The position numbers and the translations under genes were made by a program. 64,000 nucleotides of DNA from Lepiota brunneoincarnata (Eukaryota > Basidiomycota > Agaricomycetes > Agaricales > Agaricaceae). The notes beneath the pieces were generated by a model, which was given only the letters and a program-made list of their open reading frames with translations, did not search any database and had not been told where the DNA came from. The DNA is taken from assembly GCA_023014365.1 (NCBI GenBank), contig JAEBUN010000062.1, positions 62,001 through 126,000 on the forward strand, read 5' to 3'. Positions 35,507-46,850 of this stretch are shown here, piece after piece (the stretch's first letter is position 1; each line of letters starts with the position of its first letter).

Positions 35507-35889
35507 TGTTATCAGAAGTCTTATCAGAAGGACAGTTATTTTTAGCTACATTCCCATGTCACTATGAAACCATCAGTAGTGTACATCAGAAGGACTATTC
35601 TTACCATATGCCTCATGTTTCTTATCTATGACTCATAGTTACCTTGGTCCGGACTATTATAGTAGGAGTACAGCCACACTTAGGAGTATATAAGGATATA
35701 GTACAATACCTTGTATCCTTATCTGAGTGTTATAAAGTTCTTGCCTCCTATACCTCTTTGCCATAACCAGCTGGACTTATAGTGCTCTGTCATCTCCAAG
35801 TCACACTTAGTAGGACAGAACCAAGTCTGTATAGACATCCTGTGTCAAACCCTGTGCTACTCAAGAGTGAACCCCTAACCCAGGTAACA
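35507..35889 (+). repeat. LTR, family A (383 bp), 3' LTR of E6
   Basis: Starts TGTTATCAGAAG, ends AGGTAACA, with a TATA box (GAGTATATAAGGATA) near 35690. It is homologous to the LTRs at 11705, 46466 and 49122. It is directly followed by a minus-strand gag fragment of a related element. Confidence 0.85.
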
Positions 35890-36202
35890 CATAGGGCATG
35901 TTGTTTGGATGGTTTGGCCCACAGTTGGGTTGGTATTGGTTCCTTTGAGGGAATGTGTTTCTGGGCATGCCATATAGGGCATTGATTCTGCAGAAGTTGT
36001 CATCAAGTTTGTTGGCTCGGGTATACCAAGTGGCGATGGTTGTCGGAGGGTTCTTTGATTTGTCAATCTTCATTGCAATATGGTGATCAATTGCTTTATG
36101 ATATAGATCAATCAATGTACGATCTTCATTAAGTCCAGATTGTCAGATGAGTTCCTTGAATTGAGTGTTGAACTCAGTCATTGGTTTGCCTGCTTGGTGC
36201 AG
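35890..36202 (-). pseudogene. Gag fragment (element E5, left part)
   Basis: Minus strand reads DLYHKAIDHHIAMKIDKSK and NPPTTIATWYTR, matching the E2 gag near 7220-7100. It is cut on the left by the family-A LTR and on the right by insertion of the 36203-45988 element. It continues at 45994 after the target duplication TGCAG (36198-36202 = 45989-45993). Confidence 0.75.
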
Positions 36203-36368
36203 TGAAATGCGTTGACATTCCAGGTATAATTACACTTAGAATTACGGTCAGAATTCGATCTGAACGGTCTCTGCGATGAGAGTTGATGATTAAAAGTGTA
36301 ACTACTGTGACCATTACTACTGGTCACACTATGTAGGATAGACGAGAATATGTAGCTACCGGTTACAT
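36203..36368 (-). repeat. 3' LTR of E4 (family B)
   Basis: 166 bp, nearly identical to 45824-45988. The few differences, such as ACATTCC versus ACGTTCC and CCATTAC versus CCGTTAC, are transitions at CpG. Such similarity implies a fairly young insertion. TSD TGCAG lies just outside. Confidence 0.9.
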
Positions 36369-36483
36369 TACCTCCTCCTGAGACTGCGTAGTCAGTCTAA
36401 AATGTAAGATGATAGAAAAAGGAGGGTGTAGAATGATATAGAGCGTGGTAAATGAGATGGAGCCTCAGAAATGGAGTATTTAT

Positions 36484-38085
36484 TTAAACAGTGGTGAATT
36501 CATCCTCCATCATGAATTGGAAGTCGGTGGGTTCGTCTCCCCAGAGTAGGGGTGGATCAGCAAGTGCAGGTACGTTGGTGGGTGGTGCCGAATGTGGGGT
36601 GATTGGTGCAGTTGAGTCTTCGGGTGTAGGCAGTTCGGTGTTGAGATATTTTCGCGATGGTAAGTGATGAAAGATAGCCGGCTTGCCTAATTGAGCCCAT
36701 CCAGCTGCATTACGGGGATCATTTTCCAACACCTGGGATAGCCCCTCGAAGGAGTCGAGGATGCGATTGATGTCCTGCTGTGTAGGTGTTCTCCAACCAG
36801 CCAATTCGGTGATTAGGGGTGGAGTGCTGTATTCCATTAAACAGGTGATGCACTTGTCATCTATGCATGTTAGGAAGTTGGGGTCGAGTACCTCGGTCTG
36901 ATACATGAAGTCAAGGCAGTGGATGCCATAGGTGTAGGCGTGGTCAATCCAGGAGGGCGGAATGCGGTTGTGAATGAGTGCCTCGATTACCACGTCAATC
37001 GTGATGTAATTGACCCCATCACGGTCAATAACGGCGGGTCGGATGCAGAAATTGGGGCTGGTCTGTGGGTTAAATTGTTCTGGGAGTGTTTGAATGGCTT
37101 TGTAATATCGGTGGGGGAGTGCAGTGAGGAGGGCAAAGTATCGCATGAATTTGATTTTTGCAGGCTTCGAGTCGGAGGTGCAAAGGAGTCTTCCTAGACT
37201 GTAGCCAAAAACGGAGCACCTGTCTACTCGGAGTGCATGATCGATTACGATGCCGTGGGTGTGGTTGAGTGTTGCGGGGTGGCTTTGGCAGAGTAAGTAT
37301 TCTGCGTGGGTGTCCAGCTTCATGAGGTTGTAGATACTCGGTGCTGGTATTCCTGTAAACCCAGAGATTGATCGTGCTGTCGATATTATGGGGCAAGGAG
37401 TTTGCGAGGGGAAGAGTGTCGTGTGAGGTACTGGTGGTGAGTCTGCATCAGGGCTGAAGTCTGACTTGGTCATGAGCCAGGTCATGGTTTTATCACGGAC
37501 ATGTTCTGTGCTCCTGGCAGCTACTGCAAATAGTTCAAATAATAATAGGTAGGCTTCAGTGCGTGTAGATCCTTGTATAGAGGGGTCGTGCATGGCTGTG
37601 ATGAGGGCCTGTCCCTCAGATGGTGTAAGTGGTAGGCCTCGTTTGGCAATAGAGTAGATAGGGTGCTCATCAGGGATCATGAATGCTTTGTTCTGAGTGG
37701 TCTCGAACTTGGCCACGGTGAGTGCCGTGTTTCCCATAAATACTGTGTTGGTGAATGGTGAATAGTATGAGTAGAATGAGAGCATGCCTTGCAGGTAGTT
37801 ATTTCGCTCCTCATTTCCGTCTATTGTTGTTGTTCCCCAGAATCTAGGGTTTGTACCGGGTGAGGTTAAGTCGTCCAGGTCATGGTTAATTGGTTGGATG
37901 TTGGTATCCTCGTTATTGTTATCGATTGTGTCTCTAGTGGGAGTGACATAGGCTGGTCGTCCATAGTGGATGTTTCTCGAGTGTGGTGGTATAATGTCTC
38001 GTGTTCGAGTATTGGTGTGTCTTGTGACATGTGATTCGTCGCATGTACGTCTCATCACGTTTGGTAGGACATGTGATGTTCGCAT
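36484..38085 (-). CDS. Extra post-pol ORF of E4, 533 aa, unknown function
   Basis: A single uninterrupted ORF inside the LTRs, downstream of the chromodomain and on the same strand as pol, where retroviruses have env. I see no signal peptide, long hydrophobic segment or cysteine array, so it is not an obvious envelope protein. The N-terminus is Arg/Thr/His-rich (VTRHTNTRTRD). The middle looks globular (EAYLLLFELFAVAARSTEH, YCIR-like blocks) and contains a Cys pair near CIDDKCITCLMEY. The C-terminus is acidic and aromatic (DEPTDFQFMMEDEFTTV). In contrast to gag-pol it has no TGA at all and keeps CGA codons near its start. It could be a captured host gene or an accessory factor. Confidence 0.65.
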   Translation of the reverse strand: MRTSHVLPNVMRRTCDESHVTRHTNTRTRDIIPPHSRNIHYGRPAYVTPTRDTIDNNNEDTNIQPINHDLDDLTSPGTNPRFWGTTTIDGNEERNNYLQGMLSFYSYYSPFTNTVFMGNTALTVAKFETTQNKAFMIPDEHPIYSIAKRGLPLTPSEGQALITAMHDPSIQGSTRTEAYLLLFELFAVAARSTEHVRDKTMTWLMTKSDFSPDADSPPVPHTTLFPSQTPCPIISTARSISGFTGIPAPSIYNLMKLDTHAEYLLCQSHPATLNHTHGIVIDHALRVDRCSVFGYSLGRLLCTSDSKPAKIKFMRYFALLTALPHRYYKAIQTLPEQFNPQTSPNFCIRPAVIDRDGVNYITIDVVIEALIHNRIPPSWIDHAYTYGIHCLDFMYQTEVLDPNFLTCIDDKCITCLMEYSTPPLITELAGWRTPTQQDINRILDSFEGLSQVLENDPRNAAGWAQLGKPAIFHHLPSRKYLNTELPTPEDSTAPITPHSAPPTNVPALADPPLLWGDEPTDFQFMMEDEFTTV

Positions 38086-38370
38086 CCTAACGATCTGTTG
38101 ATCGATTTGGTTTGGGTATGTCCCTGTGTTTCATTCGTTGTTCCTACTGCCATGTGCAGTTCCCCCCCTCTCCAGCTGAAGCTCTCAAGGCGTATGGGTT
38201 TGTTCACTCTGTCCTCTTGTCCTTCCGTAGCCACGCAAAATAGGGGTAGGCATCTTGGACTGTATATGTAGGTTTTTTTTTTTTTGGGGTTGGGTGAGGG
38301 CAGGTGTGGATGTAGCTGAGTAAATCAGTTTTGCTGTCAGTGGCTTTTATATTTTCTTGCTTGTAATTCA

Positions 38371-39931
38371 TTATTTCCTTGCAGGGTATTGTGTTTTGCG
38401 GGTTCCTGATGTTTTTTGTGGTGTCATGGGTAAGTTTTTTCGTGATCTGGTTGTTAATTCACTAATCTTTTGGGCGCCATGTAATTCAAGGTATCGATCA
38501 AGGGCCATGAGGTCCTTGCAGTGTTCTAGTGGCTCCCAGGTTGTGTCTCCTAGGCTCCATCGCACTTCAAATTCTATTTTGTTGCCGTTAAGTTTTCAGT
38601 GACCAATAATTTCATCAACAAACCATTCTTGGTTGCTGTCAGCACCAAAGTCATATGGCTCTGGCTTTTTTCTGTCAGGGAATAGGTCGTCATCAGATGG
38701 GTGGTATGGTCGCAGCAAGCTTGCATGGAATGTTGGGTGTATGCGACGATTCTGGAGTGCGGGGGGCAGCTCTAGGGTATAGGTGGATGTATTAGGGTGC
38801 GTATATTTGATCCGATAGGGTCCAATGAATTTTGGACATAATTTACGTGCTCTATTTTTTGGTAGGTTCAGGTTTGTTACTGAGAGGAATACCAGGTCAT
38901 TTTGTTGGTAGTCAGGTTCGTTAATTCGCTGTGTATTTGCATATTTGGCTTGTTTTACGCGTGCCTCAATTATAGAGTCATGAGCTTCTGCTAGGTTTTG
39001 TAACGCTTGTTCGGCAAATTGTTTAATACCCTTAGGTGCATGGTTGCCGCTACGGATTTCCCGTAGTATGGATGGCATGTATCCATTATTCAGCTCAAAA
39101 GGTGCATATCCTGTTGTTTCTGATATGCTTGCATTAATTGCGAATTCGACCATGGGTAGTTTATCGACCCAATTCTTTTGGTCATGGCTAATGACTGCTC
39201 GGAAGATTTGGCCGACATTTCGGTTAGTGTGTTCAGTCTGACCATCTGTTTGAGGATGGAATGATGTGGACATTAATAGTTTTGTCCCTAAGATTCGATG
39301 TGTTTCGCGCCACCATTTAGACGTAAATTTTGTATCTCGGTCACTCACGATTGAGCTGGGTAGTCCATGCAGTCGTACAATTTCTCGGATATATATCCAA
39401 GATAGTTCATTTGCTGTTGAGGTTGTATTGACTGGTATGAGGTGAGTCATATTCGTCATCCTACAGATAATTACCCATAAATAATTGAATCCATGGGCTT
39501 CAGGAAATGGTCCAATGAAGTCCATTCCAATTGAGTCCCACGGTTTCGTGGGTATTGGTAGTGAGTGTAGTTTTCCCATAGGTTTTTTGTTATTCAGTTT
39601 CAATACCTGACATTTTTCACAAGTTTGACAGAATTCATGAATGTCTTTGGCCATACGTGGCCACCAGTACCATCTTCTTACTTGGTCGCTGGTCTTGTGT
39701 TCACTAAAGTGTCCTACCATTTCGTGGGCACTTGTACATAAGTATGTCTGTTATTAATTTTTGGTTATCAGGGATGCATAATGCCAAGTCTCTGCGTGTA
39801 TTTGGTTTGTATACAAGGTTATTTCCGATTGTGAATGAATTTCGGTGGCTTTCGGGCTCATGGAGTATATTATCTAGGAATTTGTCATTCTGGTATGCAG
39901 CTTTAATGGTGGTCAGGAAGGTATCTTCCAT
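38371..39931 (-). pseudogene. Integrase and chromodomain (E4)
   Basis: The H2C2 finger has VGHFSEHKTSDQVRRWYWWP followed by CQTCEKCQ (39720-39610). The DDE core has GMDFIGPF, IVSDRDTKF and TDGQTEHTN, so all three acids are present. The 38596-39720 ORF is 374 codons without a stop. A TGA at 38596 separates it from the rest of the chromodomain (EWFVDEIIGH ... EFEVRWSLGDTTWEPLEH), which ends near 38371. In chromoviruses this domain steers insertion to heterochromatin. Confidence 0.9.
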
Positions 39932-39989
39932 TTTATGGTGTGGAGGGGCTTGACCATTTCGGTCAAGTAGTGCATCTGCGAAGTGTCTG

Positions 39990-41780
39990 TTCCTTGCTGG
40001 TAGTTATCTTTGTCATATGTTTTTGGTGTTTTGGATCGTTATTTGTGGGGTGTCTGATCTGTTGGTCTGCCTCTTTTAATAGTTCGGCTTCCTTTTCTCT
40101 TTCTTCACGTTTTTCTCAGAGTCTATTGCTCCTGCGTATTTCTTGTCCTTGTATAGCTTGCAGTTCAATCACTCGCTGTTGGATTTCGGATAGTCGGTTA
40201 CTGGGGAGGTCTTCACCATTTGGGTCAAGCCTGGTGTCGGCCTTGACATATTCGGATGGGTTAGTTGTGTCACTGGGTGAGTCGTTCTCATAATATCGAC
40301 TCAGGCAGTCTGCTATCTTATTATATTCCCCTTTTATGTAGGTTATGTCAAAATCAAACCTGAGATAAGAATTCGGTCCATCTGTGCTGTCGACGTGATA
40401 GCCAGTGCTTGGGTATTGAAGAATTCCAATGCTTTGTGGTCTGTAATTACATGTATTGGGTATCCCACAAGCTTATCTTCCCATTTCATCAGTGCTTCTA
40501 GTATTGCAAGGGTCTCCATTTCGTGGACAGCGTAGTTCTGTTGTGCTGGTGTGAATTTTCAGGACATTAGTCCTGCTGGTCTGCATTTGTCCCACGTAGG
40601 TCCTTGGCCATACATAGCTCCAATGCCTGATTTTGAGGCATCACAGATCACCCATATGGGTTCACCTGATCGTGGATCTATAGGTTTTAGTACTGGGGTT
40701 TTGCAGCAAATGTGCTTGATCATGTCAAAGCATCGTTGGTGGAGTGGTCGCCAGTGGAATGGTGTTCCGTTTTGTGTTATGGCCATTAGGGGGCTAGTGT
40801 ACACGTTTATGTTGGGTAAGAAGTTCGCTAAGTAATTTATGAGTCCTACAAATTTCTGAACATCATTATAGTTGCGTGGTACCCGCCAATCTCGGATGCG
40901 TGCTAGTTTGTCTGTGTCGGGGTGTATGCCTTGGCTGTCAATTTTGTGACCCAGGCAGTCAATTTCGTCAGCATATAATTGACATTTTGAGGCTTTCAGG
41001 TATAGGTGTTCTCTCCGAAGTCGGTTAAACACTATTCTTAGGTGTCTCTCGTGGTCCTCAATGGAGTCAGAGTAGACAAATATGTCATCGAGGTATACAT
41101 GCACGCATAAGCCTATAACATCACAGAAGATGTGGGTCATCAATCTTTGAAAGGTTGCTGGTGCGTTGCAGTCCCCTTGTTGCATTATGTTGCTGACATA
41201 GGTGCCTGAGATTGTTGTGAAGGCTGTTTTGTCAATATCATGTGCGACTATTTGTACTTGTTTGTATGCATCTGACAAGTCAATTTTTGACCTGTATTTT
41301 GCTCATGCGACGTCTTCTCGGATAGTTTCTTGGTCTGGTAATGGCGTTACATCTTTTATGGTGTTATCGTTTCGTTGACAAGCATCAATTACGGTACGAA
41401 GTTTACCATCTTTCTTTGGGATGCATAGTAATGGGGCAGCTTGGCTTACAGGCTTGGGTACCCACCAGTTGGCGTTAATATACCTGTTCATCTTTTCATG
41501 AAATTGGTCTCGCATTGAGTGTGGGCACCGTGGTAGGTGATAGTGATATTGTTTTTCTTCATCTATTAGGTTTATTTCATGATTGACCACTCTCAGTGGT
41601 GGTAGTTCATCCGGTACGCCTTTCATGATGTCATGGTATTCGTCATACCATTGTTTTCTCAAATTTGGAATATCCTCAGGTGTATTGTGTGTTTCACAGG
41701 CATTTTCCTTTATCTGGTGGAGGTTTTTCTCTCACTAGGTCCCGTTTTTCCTTGAATGATTCTTGGATGTCTGTGAATGG
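39990..41780 (-). pseudogene. Reverse transcriptase / RNase H (E4)
   Basis: Blocks are LLCIPKKDGKLRTVIDACQRN, KIDLSDAYKQVQI and the catalytic VHVYLDDIFVYS (YLDD) near 41090. RNase H follows with VICDASKSGIG and the Glu of HEMETLAILEAL. TGA codons at about 41302 and 40558 stand at arginine-compatible positions; a frame change lies near 40370 before the DFDITYIKGE tether block. It is otherwise complete. Confidence 0.88.
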
Positions 41781-42959
41781 GTCCTTTTGGTTGATTGGTA
41801 ATTGTTTGGGGTGTAGTCAAAACATTTCTGAAGTTCGAGTGTTTCGAAATGTTTGGGGTTGAGATACCTCATGTTGCCATGTCATTCAGTATGTGTTATG
41901 TGGTTCTGCTTCTTGTGATGGCCATAAGTCTGATACCATCATGTTCCATTCTTTAGGCATGCAAGGATCGAAGTATAGTTCATACTTCTTTTGGTGTATT
42001 GGGTTGTCAATAAGTTTTCTTGTGTCATTTTTTGCGCCTGTTTTTGATGTATCTTCCTCTATTTCGGTTACCAGGTCCTCCAGTCGTATTTTGGAGCTAG
42101 TTGGTTCACAGTAGTGGGAATTATTGATCCCTCTATTTGTATGTATTTGTTTTTCAGGTGTACCCCTATCCTTATTGATAAGATTTTGGTATTCATCTGT
42201 AGTCATCAATATGTGTGGGCTTGTATCTGGTAATTTCGGTGTTTGGTGAGTGTTATTCTCATCCTCAATTTCTTCAATTGTGACATGGTTTTTCTTTCCT
42301 TTCGTTGTTTGTTTGTTTGTAAGGGTATCCAGGGTTGTCATATTCTGCCCCTCCCCCTTCATTTGATTGTCCATGAGTCAATGTCGAATTTTTTCAGTGG
42401 TTCTATGTCTGCGTAGACGTGAATCAGTTTCATCAGCCATCGATAGTGCTGGTATACGTTCACCATTTATTATGATGGTATTGCTTTCAAGGTCCAGTTT
42501 GACCTTGTTTGCTCTCATGAATGGCATTCCGATTATCATATCGTATCGGTCAAAGTTGGCTATGTCCACATATGTATTTGTTTTGGTTTTTCCGAGAGTT
42601 ATTGGTACGTTTGCACCATATTTGATCATGGATCTACTACCCACTGTTCCTAGTTGTAGGATATGTGGGTCAATCAGTTCATGTACGCGGATTTGCGCTA
42701 CCTCAGCAAATGATGGGGTTATTCCTGTCATTGTGCTTCCGGAGTCCCATAGTGCCCATGCCTCAATATCTCCAATTTTTACCAAGGACGCTAGGCATCT
42801 TTTCTCATTGTTTGTGGGTTGAGGGCATGTGATTTGGTCTTTTTCTTTGGTGAGTTTTACCCTCATTTTCGCAATGTGGTCATCATTGTGACATTCTCCT
42901 GTCACAGATGGGGTTACTGTTATTGCTGCATTAAAGTCAATATCAGATGCATCAGTCAT
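41781..42959 (-). pseudogene. Aspartic protease and linker (E4)
   Basis: The 42959-42378 ORF includes AWALWDSGSTMTGIT (catalytic DSG) and YDMIIGMPFM. The ATG overlaps the gag stop (ATGACTGA at 42959-42952), so pol is in a different frame from gag and would need frameshifting or reinitiation. A charged linker (42374-41886) follows after one TGA. Confidence 0.8.
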
Positions 42960-45687
42960 CCTCTATCCATTCATAGTCTGTAATTTCGACTTCAGTGGCA
43001 TTCTCATCACTATTGTTCTCATCATCATCAAGTAGTGAGTGGTTATGAGAATTCTCAAGTTCAATGTCATTATTTGACTCATTCATGTCTTTCTCAGGTT
43101 CTTCACCGTTATCACTATGTGCTGCACGTAAATGTAGGTATTTCCTTGGTTCGGTACATTGGTTTGCAAAGTGGTTACCTCCACATCTGAAGCATTTTAT
43201 TTGAGGGGCTTTCCCTTTGTTTTCAGTAGTTGTGGGTTTGTTTCTATGGTCTCATGTATCTTGTTTCCCTGGTTTTAGTGGTTTTTCAGGTTTACGATTG
43301 GTATAATTTATGTTATGAAGTCTTGATTGGTTGCCTATTGTAGGATGGTGATCTCATTGATCTTGTTGATTCTCAGGGTTGCGATATTTACGAAGTTCAG
43401 TATTCTGTGATTGGGTAATGTTGTTCCGTGGTCTTGGGATTGTTACCCGAGTTGTTGATCGCCATTTATATGAGTCATAGGTGGGTTTTGGGGTATGGTG
43501 ATGAGACATGTTCTGAAGGTCCCATCCCTTCACATAGAATGAATGTTGTTTGGTAGATGCTTCATAAGCTACTGCAAAGTCTCGAAATTCCTCTGGGCTG
43601 TTGATTTCTGGCTGTAGGCGTGATGTTGTAAATAGGAACTGTAGCATATCTGCAGGTAGTTCCTGCAAGAATTTCTGGAGCAGGCTGTAGCTGTCTGGTT
43701 GTATCATCATGCATGATGCATGGTCCATCAGGTTTTCCCAGAAAATTTGTACACCCAGTTTTGGGTCATATTTTGTATTTTTGAAGTTTTCGTGAGCTTC
43801 GAAAGTTGAGGTTGGTTGCACAAATCGGTCATATAACGCCATTATAGCATTGTCAAATGTCCATGCTTGTTGTGTGCTCATTGTTCCTGTAACGTGTCAC
43901 ATTACATGTTCTTTTGCTTGTCCTCTGAGGTATCGAGGTAGGCTAAAGAGTCTTTTCTGGTCTTTATCAAATTCGGGTCCTCCTAGGCCTTGGAGGAAAT
44001 ACTCAAGGCAAAGTGATGTTACAAATCATTCAAGATCTCGAAATCTTGGACTTCCTTTATATGTTTCAGCTCCATCGTCTGATGGTCCTTTAGGTTTGCT
44101 CTTATCACGAGGGTCTGGGGGATGGGATAAGTAGCGATCAATTATATCTCTTAATTGTTGATGCATGCGCTCCTTATGAGCAGTGATAGCATCAGTCACA
44201 CCCTGATGTCCCATTGGTCCTGGGATCAGTTGGGGCAATGATAGTGTGGGTAGTGGTGCAGTTATGAGTTGTATACCCTGACTTAAGTTGTTATTATTGA
44301 TCGGGGTGTGTATATTAGCCATGTTATTAAGTCGTTGTGGGTGTATATAGGTGTTGCGTGATGGTACACAGCTATTAGGATATCTCGTAGTTGTGGCAGT
44401 ATTTACTCGTATGGGAGGGATGCGATCATTTGAGAAGGGCGGTCGGGGGTTAGGGTTTGTAGTGGTAATTGGGGCCAAAGTTGGGCATTGTTGTCGTGAG
44501 GTCAGTGTGGTTATCGTAGGTGTGTTACGAATGGTGTTTGAGGTTGGGCGAGGTGCCCCTTGTGTAGGCACGGTTGCTCGTATTGCGGTTGGTCACATCA
44601 CGTTGAGTGGTTGGATTGTCCATATATTAGTTGTTGGGTTTGTGTGGGTTGTTGTCCTTGGTGCCTGCGGTGGGGTATCCCTTGTTGATCTGTTTTCTAC
44701 TGCTGTGGACGTGTTGGGTCGAGAGTTGGTCGCATCGTCCTTGAAATGGACTGTTGGGCCTGTTCTTCCTGTATCTTGTGAGGGATCTGGTCTAAGTTCA
44801 ATTCGTTGTATGTGTGACAGTCCGGCATTAATTGGTGATCGAGTTGCTATGTTGTACCAAGTAGGCGTTTGTAGTGGTGAAGGGCCTACTGATGCCATTC
44901 CTCGGGGCATATTTCCATGTTTGATGGATTGTTCCTGGGCTGCCACCCGGCGTCGGTATATTTCACTAGATTCATCAGGATTCCTTGGGTTGAATAAGCT
45001 TTCGTTAGCTTGATCAATAGTATGAAGGGACGCAGCATCAGAGGGTGCTCTTTCTCCAGTCCTGATTGGTATGTTGACTGGGTCCCTGTGTTGGGTGTGC
45101 TCGGTGTGGAATCATTCGAATATGCCACTAATTGGCATAGATGAGTTTGAGTGTTGTCTCTCAGCTCGGGTGCGTATGTATACCATGGCAATTTCGCCAA
45201 TGGTGTTCATTAGCATTTTTGGGTAATTTTCATTCTCCTCAAAGTACTCACCTATTCCAGCTTTTTGGAATAAGTGTTGTGTCTCCCTTCGTGCTTCTTC
45301 TATGATAGCTTCACGTCGTTTCATGCTATCAATTTCGTAGATGTCCCAAATGTTGTGTAATCGGAGGTCAACAATCTCCAGAGATTCAGTAAGGGTGCGT
45401 TCTGGTTTTGCATGGTAGCAGTAGCTATTTGGTGTGGGTTCTGGTGTTACATCGCGTTCGGTATTCATCGTAGTTTCATTGGGTTCTGGGGTGAGGTCCT
45501 GTTGTGTTTCCTCAATCTCTTCCTGGGTTTCCTGGGTATTATCAGGCCATTGTGCCACTCGTAACGTATATGGGTTGTGTTCCCAATAGTTATAGTCCCT
45601 TCCGGTATGGTATTGTTGATGGTTACTCGTGTGGGGTATGTTGGGGGTTGCCCTATGAGATTCGTATTGTGGTCCTATTGGGTTCAT
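42952..45687 (-). pseudogene. Gag (E4)
   Basis: Starts MNPIGPQYESHRATPN at 45687, about 135 bp inside the 5' LTR. A long disordered region is followed by a capsid-like domain (43881-43600: NAIMALYDRFVQPTSTFEAHENF) and the zinc knuckle CFRCGGNHFANQC near 43180 (CX2CX3HX4C, a spacing common in fungal gag). An acidic C-terminus ends in EWIEDD at the pol overlap. At least six TGA codons (about 45109, 44590, 44023, 43882, 43351, 43250) interrupt one continuous frame, each arginine-compatible. Confidence 0.8.
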
Positions 45688-45823
45688 TTTTTACGAGTTG
45701 TTGGTTGGTGGTTTGTGTAGTGCAGAAGTGTGAGGCGAAACACAAGAGTTGGAGGGTGAGAGATGAGAGGTAAAGCTGAGAGGTGGGAGGCGTTGGTGTA
45801 CAGTATCTGTAGATCAAAAAAAT

Positions 45824-45988
45824 TGAAACACGTTGACGTTCCAGGTATAATTACACTTAGAATTACGGTCAGAATTCAATCTGAACGGTCTCTGCGATGA
45901 GAGTTGATGATTAAAAGTGTAACTACTGTGACCGTTACTACCGGTCACACTATGTAGGATAGACGAGAATATGTAGCTACCAGTTACA
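45824..45988 (-). repeat. 5' LTR of E4 (family B)
   Basis: 165 bp, TGAAACACGTTGACG to GTTACA, matching 36203-36368. The direct repeat TGCAG follows at 45989-45993. Very short for an LTR of a 9.8 kb element. Confidence 0.9.
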
Positions 45989-45993
45989 TGCAG

Positions 45994-46465
45994 GGTTTGA
46001 AGTCTGGTATTTGGGTTCCTGATCTGGAGATTCTACTTCTCGATTTGGGAGGAGGTGATGGAGTTTCTTGGGCTGAGAACTTCTTTGGAGGCATGGTGGC
46101 AGTTGTCTAGCAATTGATTATCACTAGAAGAATGTAAAATTGGGTTGCAATGATGGATATTCCTGAGTATAGGTTCCACAATCTGACGACACAGCAGTGG
46201 CAGGGGCACATGATGCGTTCAAGTTCTAGGGTGATTATTCAGTAGGTGATAAGAGTGGTGATGGAGGTGAAGATGAAAATGAGTAGGTAAGCCAGGTCTT
46301 CTAGTGGGGAGAGGTTGAGGGACATAGCAATGGCTACACAGAGGGGTGGTTTTCTTTCATACATCGTTTTGAACAACCAGAGTACCTCGATGTATTCAGT
46401 ACATCAACAGAGCAGAGTAGAGTAGAGGGTGAGCAGAGGATAAGCAGCAGAGTATCTTAGTGTTT
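45994..46465 (-). pseudogene. Gag start and leader of element E5
   Basis: Gag starts near 46096 with MPPKKFSAQETPSPPPKS, as in E2. It runs to the E4 insertion and resumes at 36197, but about 750 bp of the gag N-terminal half are missing relative to E2, so E5 was already a deletion derivative. The 46100-46465 leader contains AGAGTAGAGTAGAG-type repeats and adjoins the LTR at 46466. Confidence 0.7.
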
Positions 46466-46850
46466 TGTTACCTGGGTTAGGGGTTCACTCTTGAGTAGTA
46501 CAGAGTTCAACACAGGATGTCTATACAGACTTGGTCCTGTCCTACTAAGCATGACTTGGAGATGACAAAGCACTATAGTCCAGCCAGTTTAGAGGCAAAG
46601 AGTTATAGGAGGCAAGAACTTTATAACACTAAGATAAGGATACAAGGTGATGTACTGTATCCTTATATACTTCTAAGTGTGGCTGTACTCCTACTATAAT
46701 AGTCCGGACCAGAGTAATTATGAGTCAGAGATAAAGAACACAAGGCATAAACTAAGAATAGTCCTTCTGATGTACACTACTGATAGTTTCATAGTGACAT
46801 GGGAATGTAGACTAAAAATAACTGTCCTTCTGATCAGACTTCTGATAACA
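46466..46850 (-). repeat. LTR, family A (385 bp), 5' LTR of E5
   Basis: Plus strand reads TGTTACCTGGG to CTGATAACA, the reverse of the 35507 copy. The left side is the E5 leader as expected. The right side is an inverted copy of the same leader rather than flanking host DNA (see 46851-47017). Confidence 0.85.

Larger units (their letters stand above)
32093..35889 (+). mobile_element. 3' half of a chromodomain Ty3/gypsy element (E6)
   Basis: Plus-strand relative of E2, retaining RNase H onward, integrase, chromodomain, a post-pol ORF and the 3' LTR (35507-35889). It begins abruptly inside RNase H at the junction with E3 gag. Protein similarity to the E2 fragments is high across all shared parts. 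The base pairs after its LTR (CATAG) lie in another element's gag, but no CATAG-marked left end is present, so the locus has been rearranged. Confidence 0.85.
36203..45988 (-). mobile_element. Near-complete 9.8 kb Ty3/gypsy chromovirus (E4)
   Basis: Bounded by 166-bp and 165-bp LTRs (36203-36368, 45824-45988) that begin TGAAA and end GTTACA, and flanked by the 5-bp duplication TGCAG. Minus-strand order: leader, gag with zinc knuckle, protease, RT, RNase H, integrase, chromodomain, then an extra 533-codon ORF before the 3' LTR. The gag-pol frame is followed almost end to end; it is broken by about a dozen TGA codons at arginine-compatible sites and by a few frame changes (near 40370 and 41710). 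Insertion is into the gag of another gypsy element. Confidence 0.92.

Noticed and set aside
36484..38085. Envelope glycoprotein
   Set aside because: The position fits, but there is no signal peptide, transmembrane helix or furin-like site, so env is not supported.
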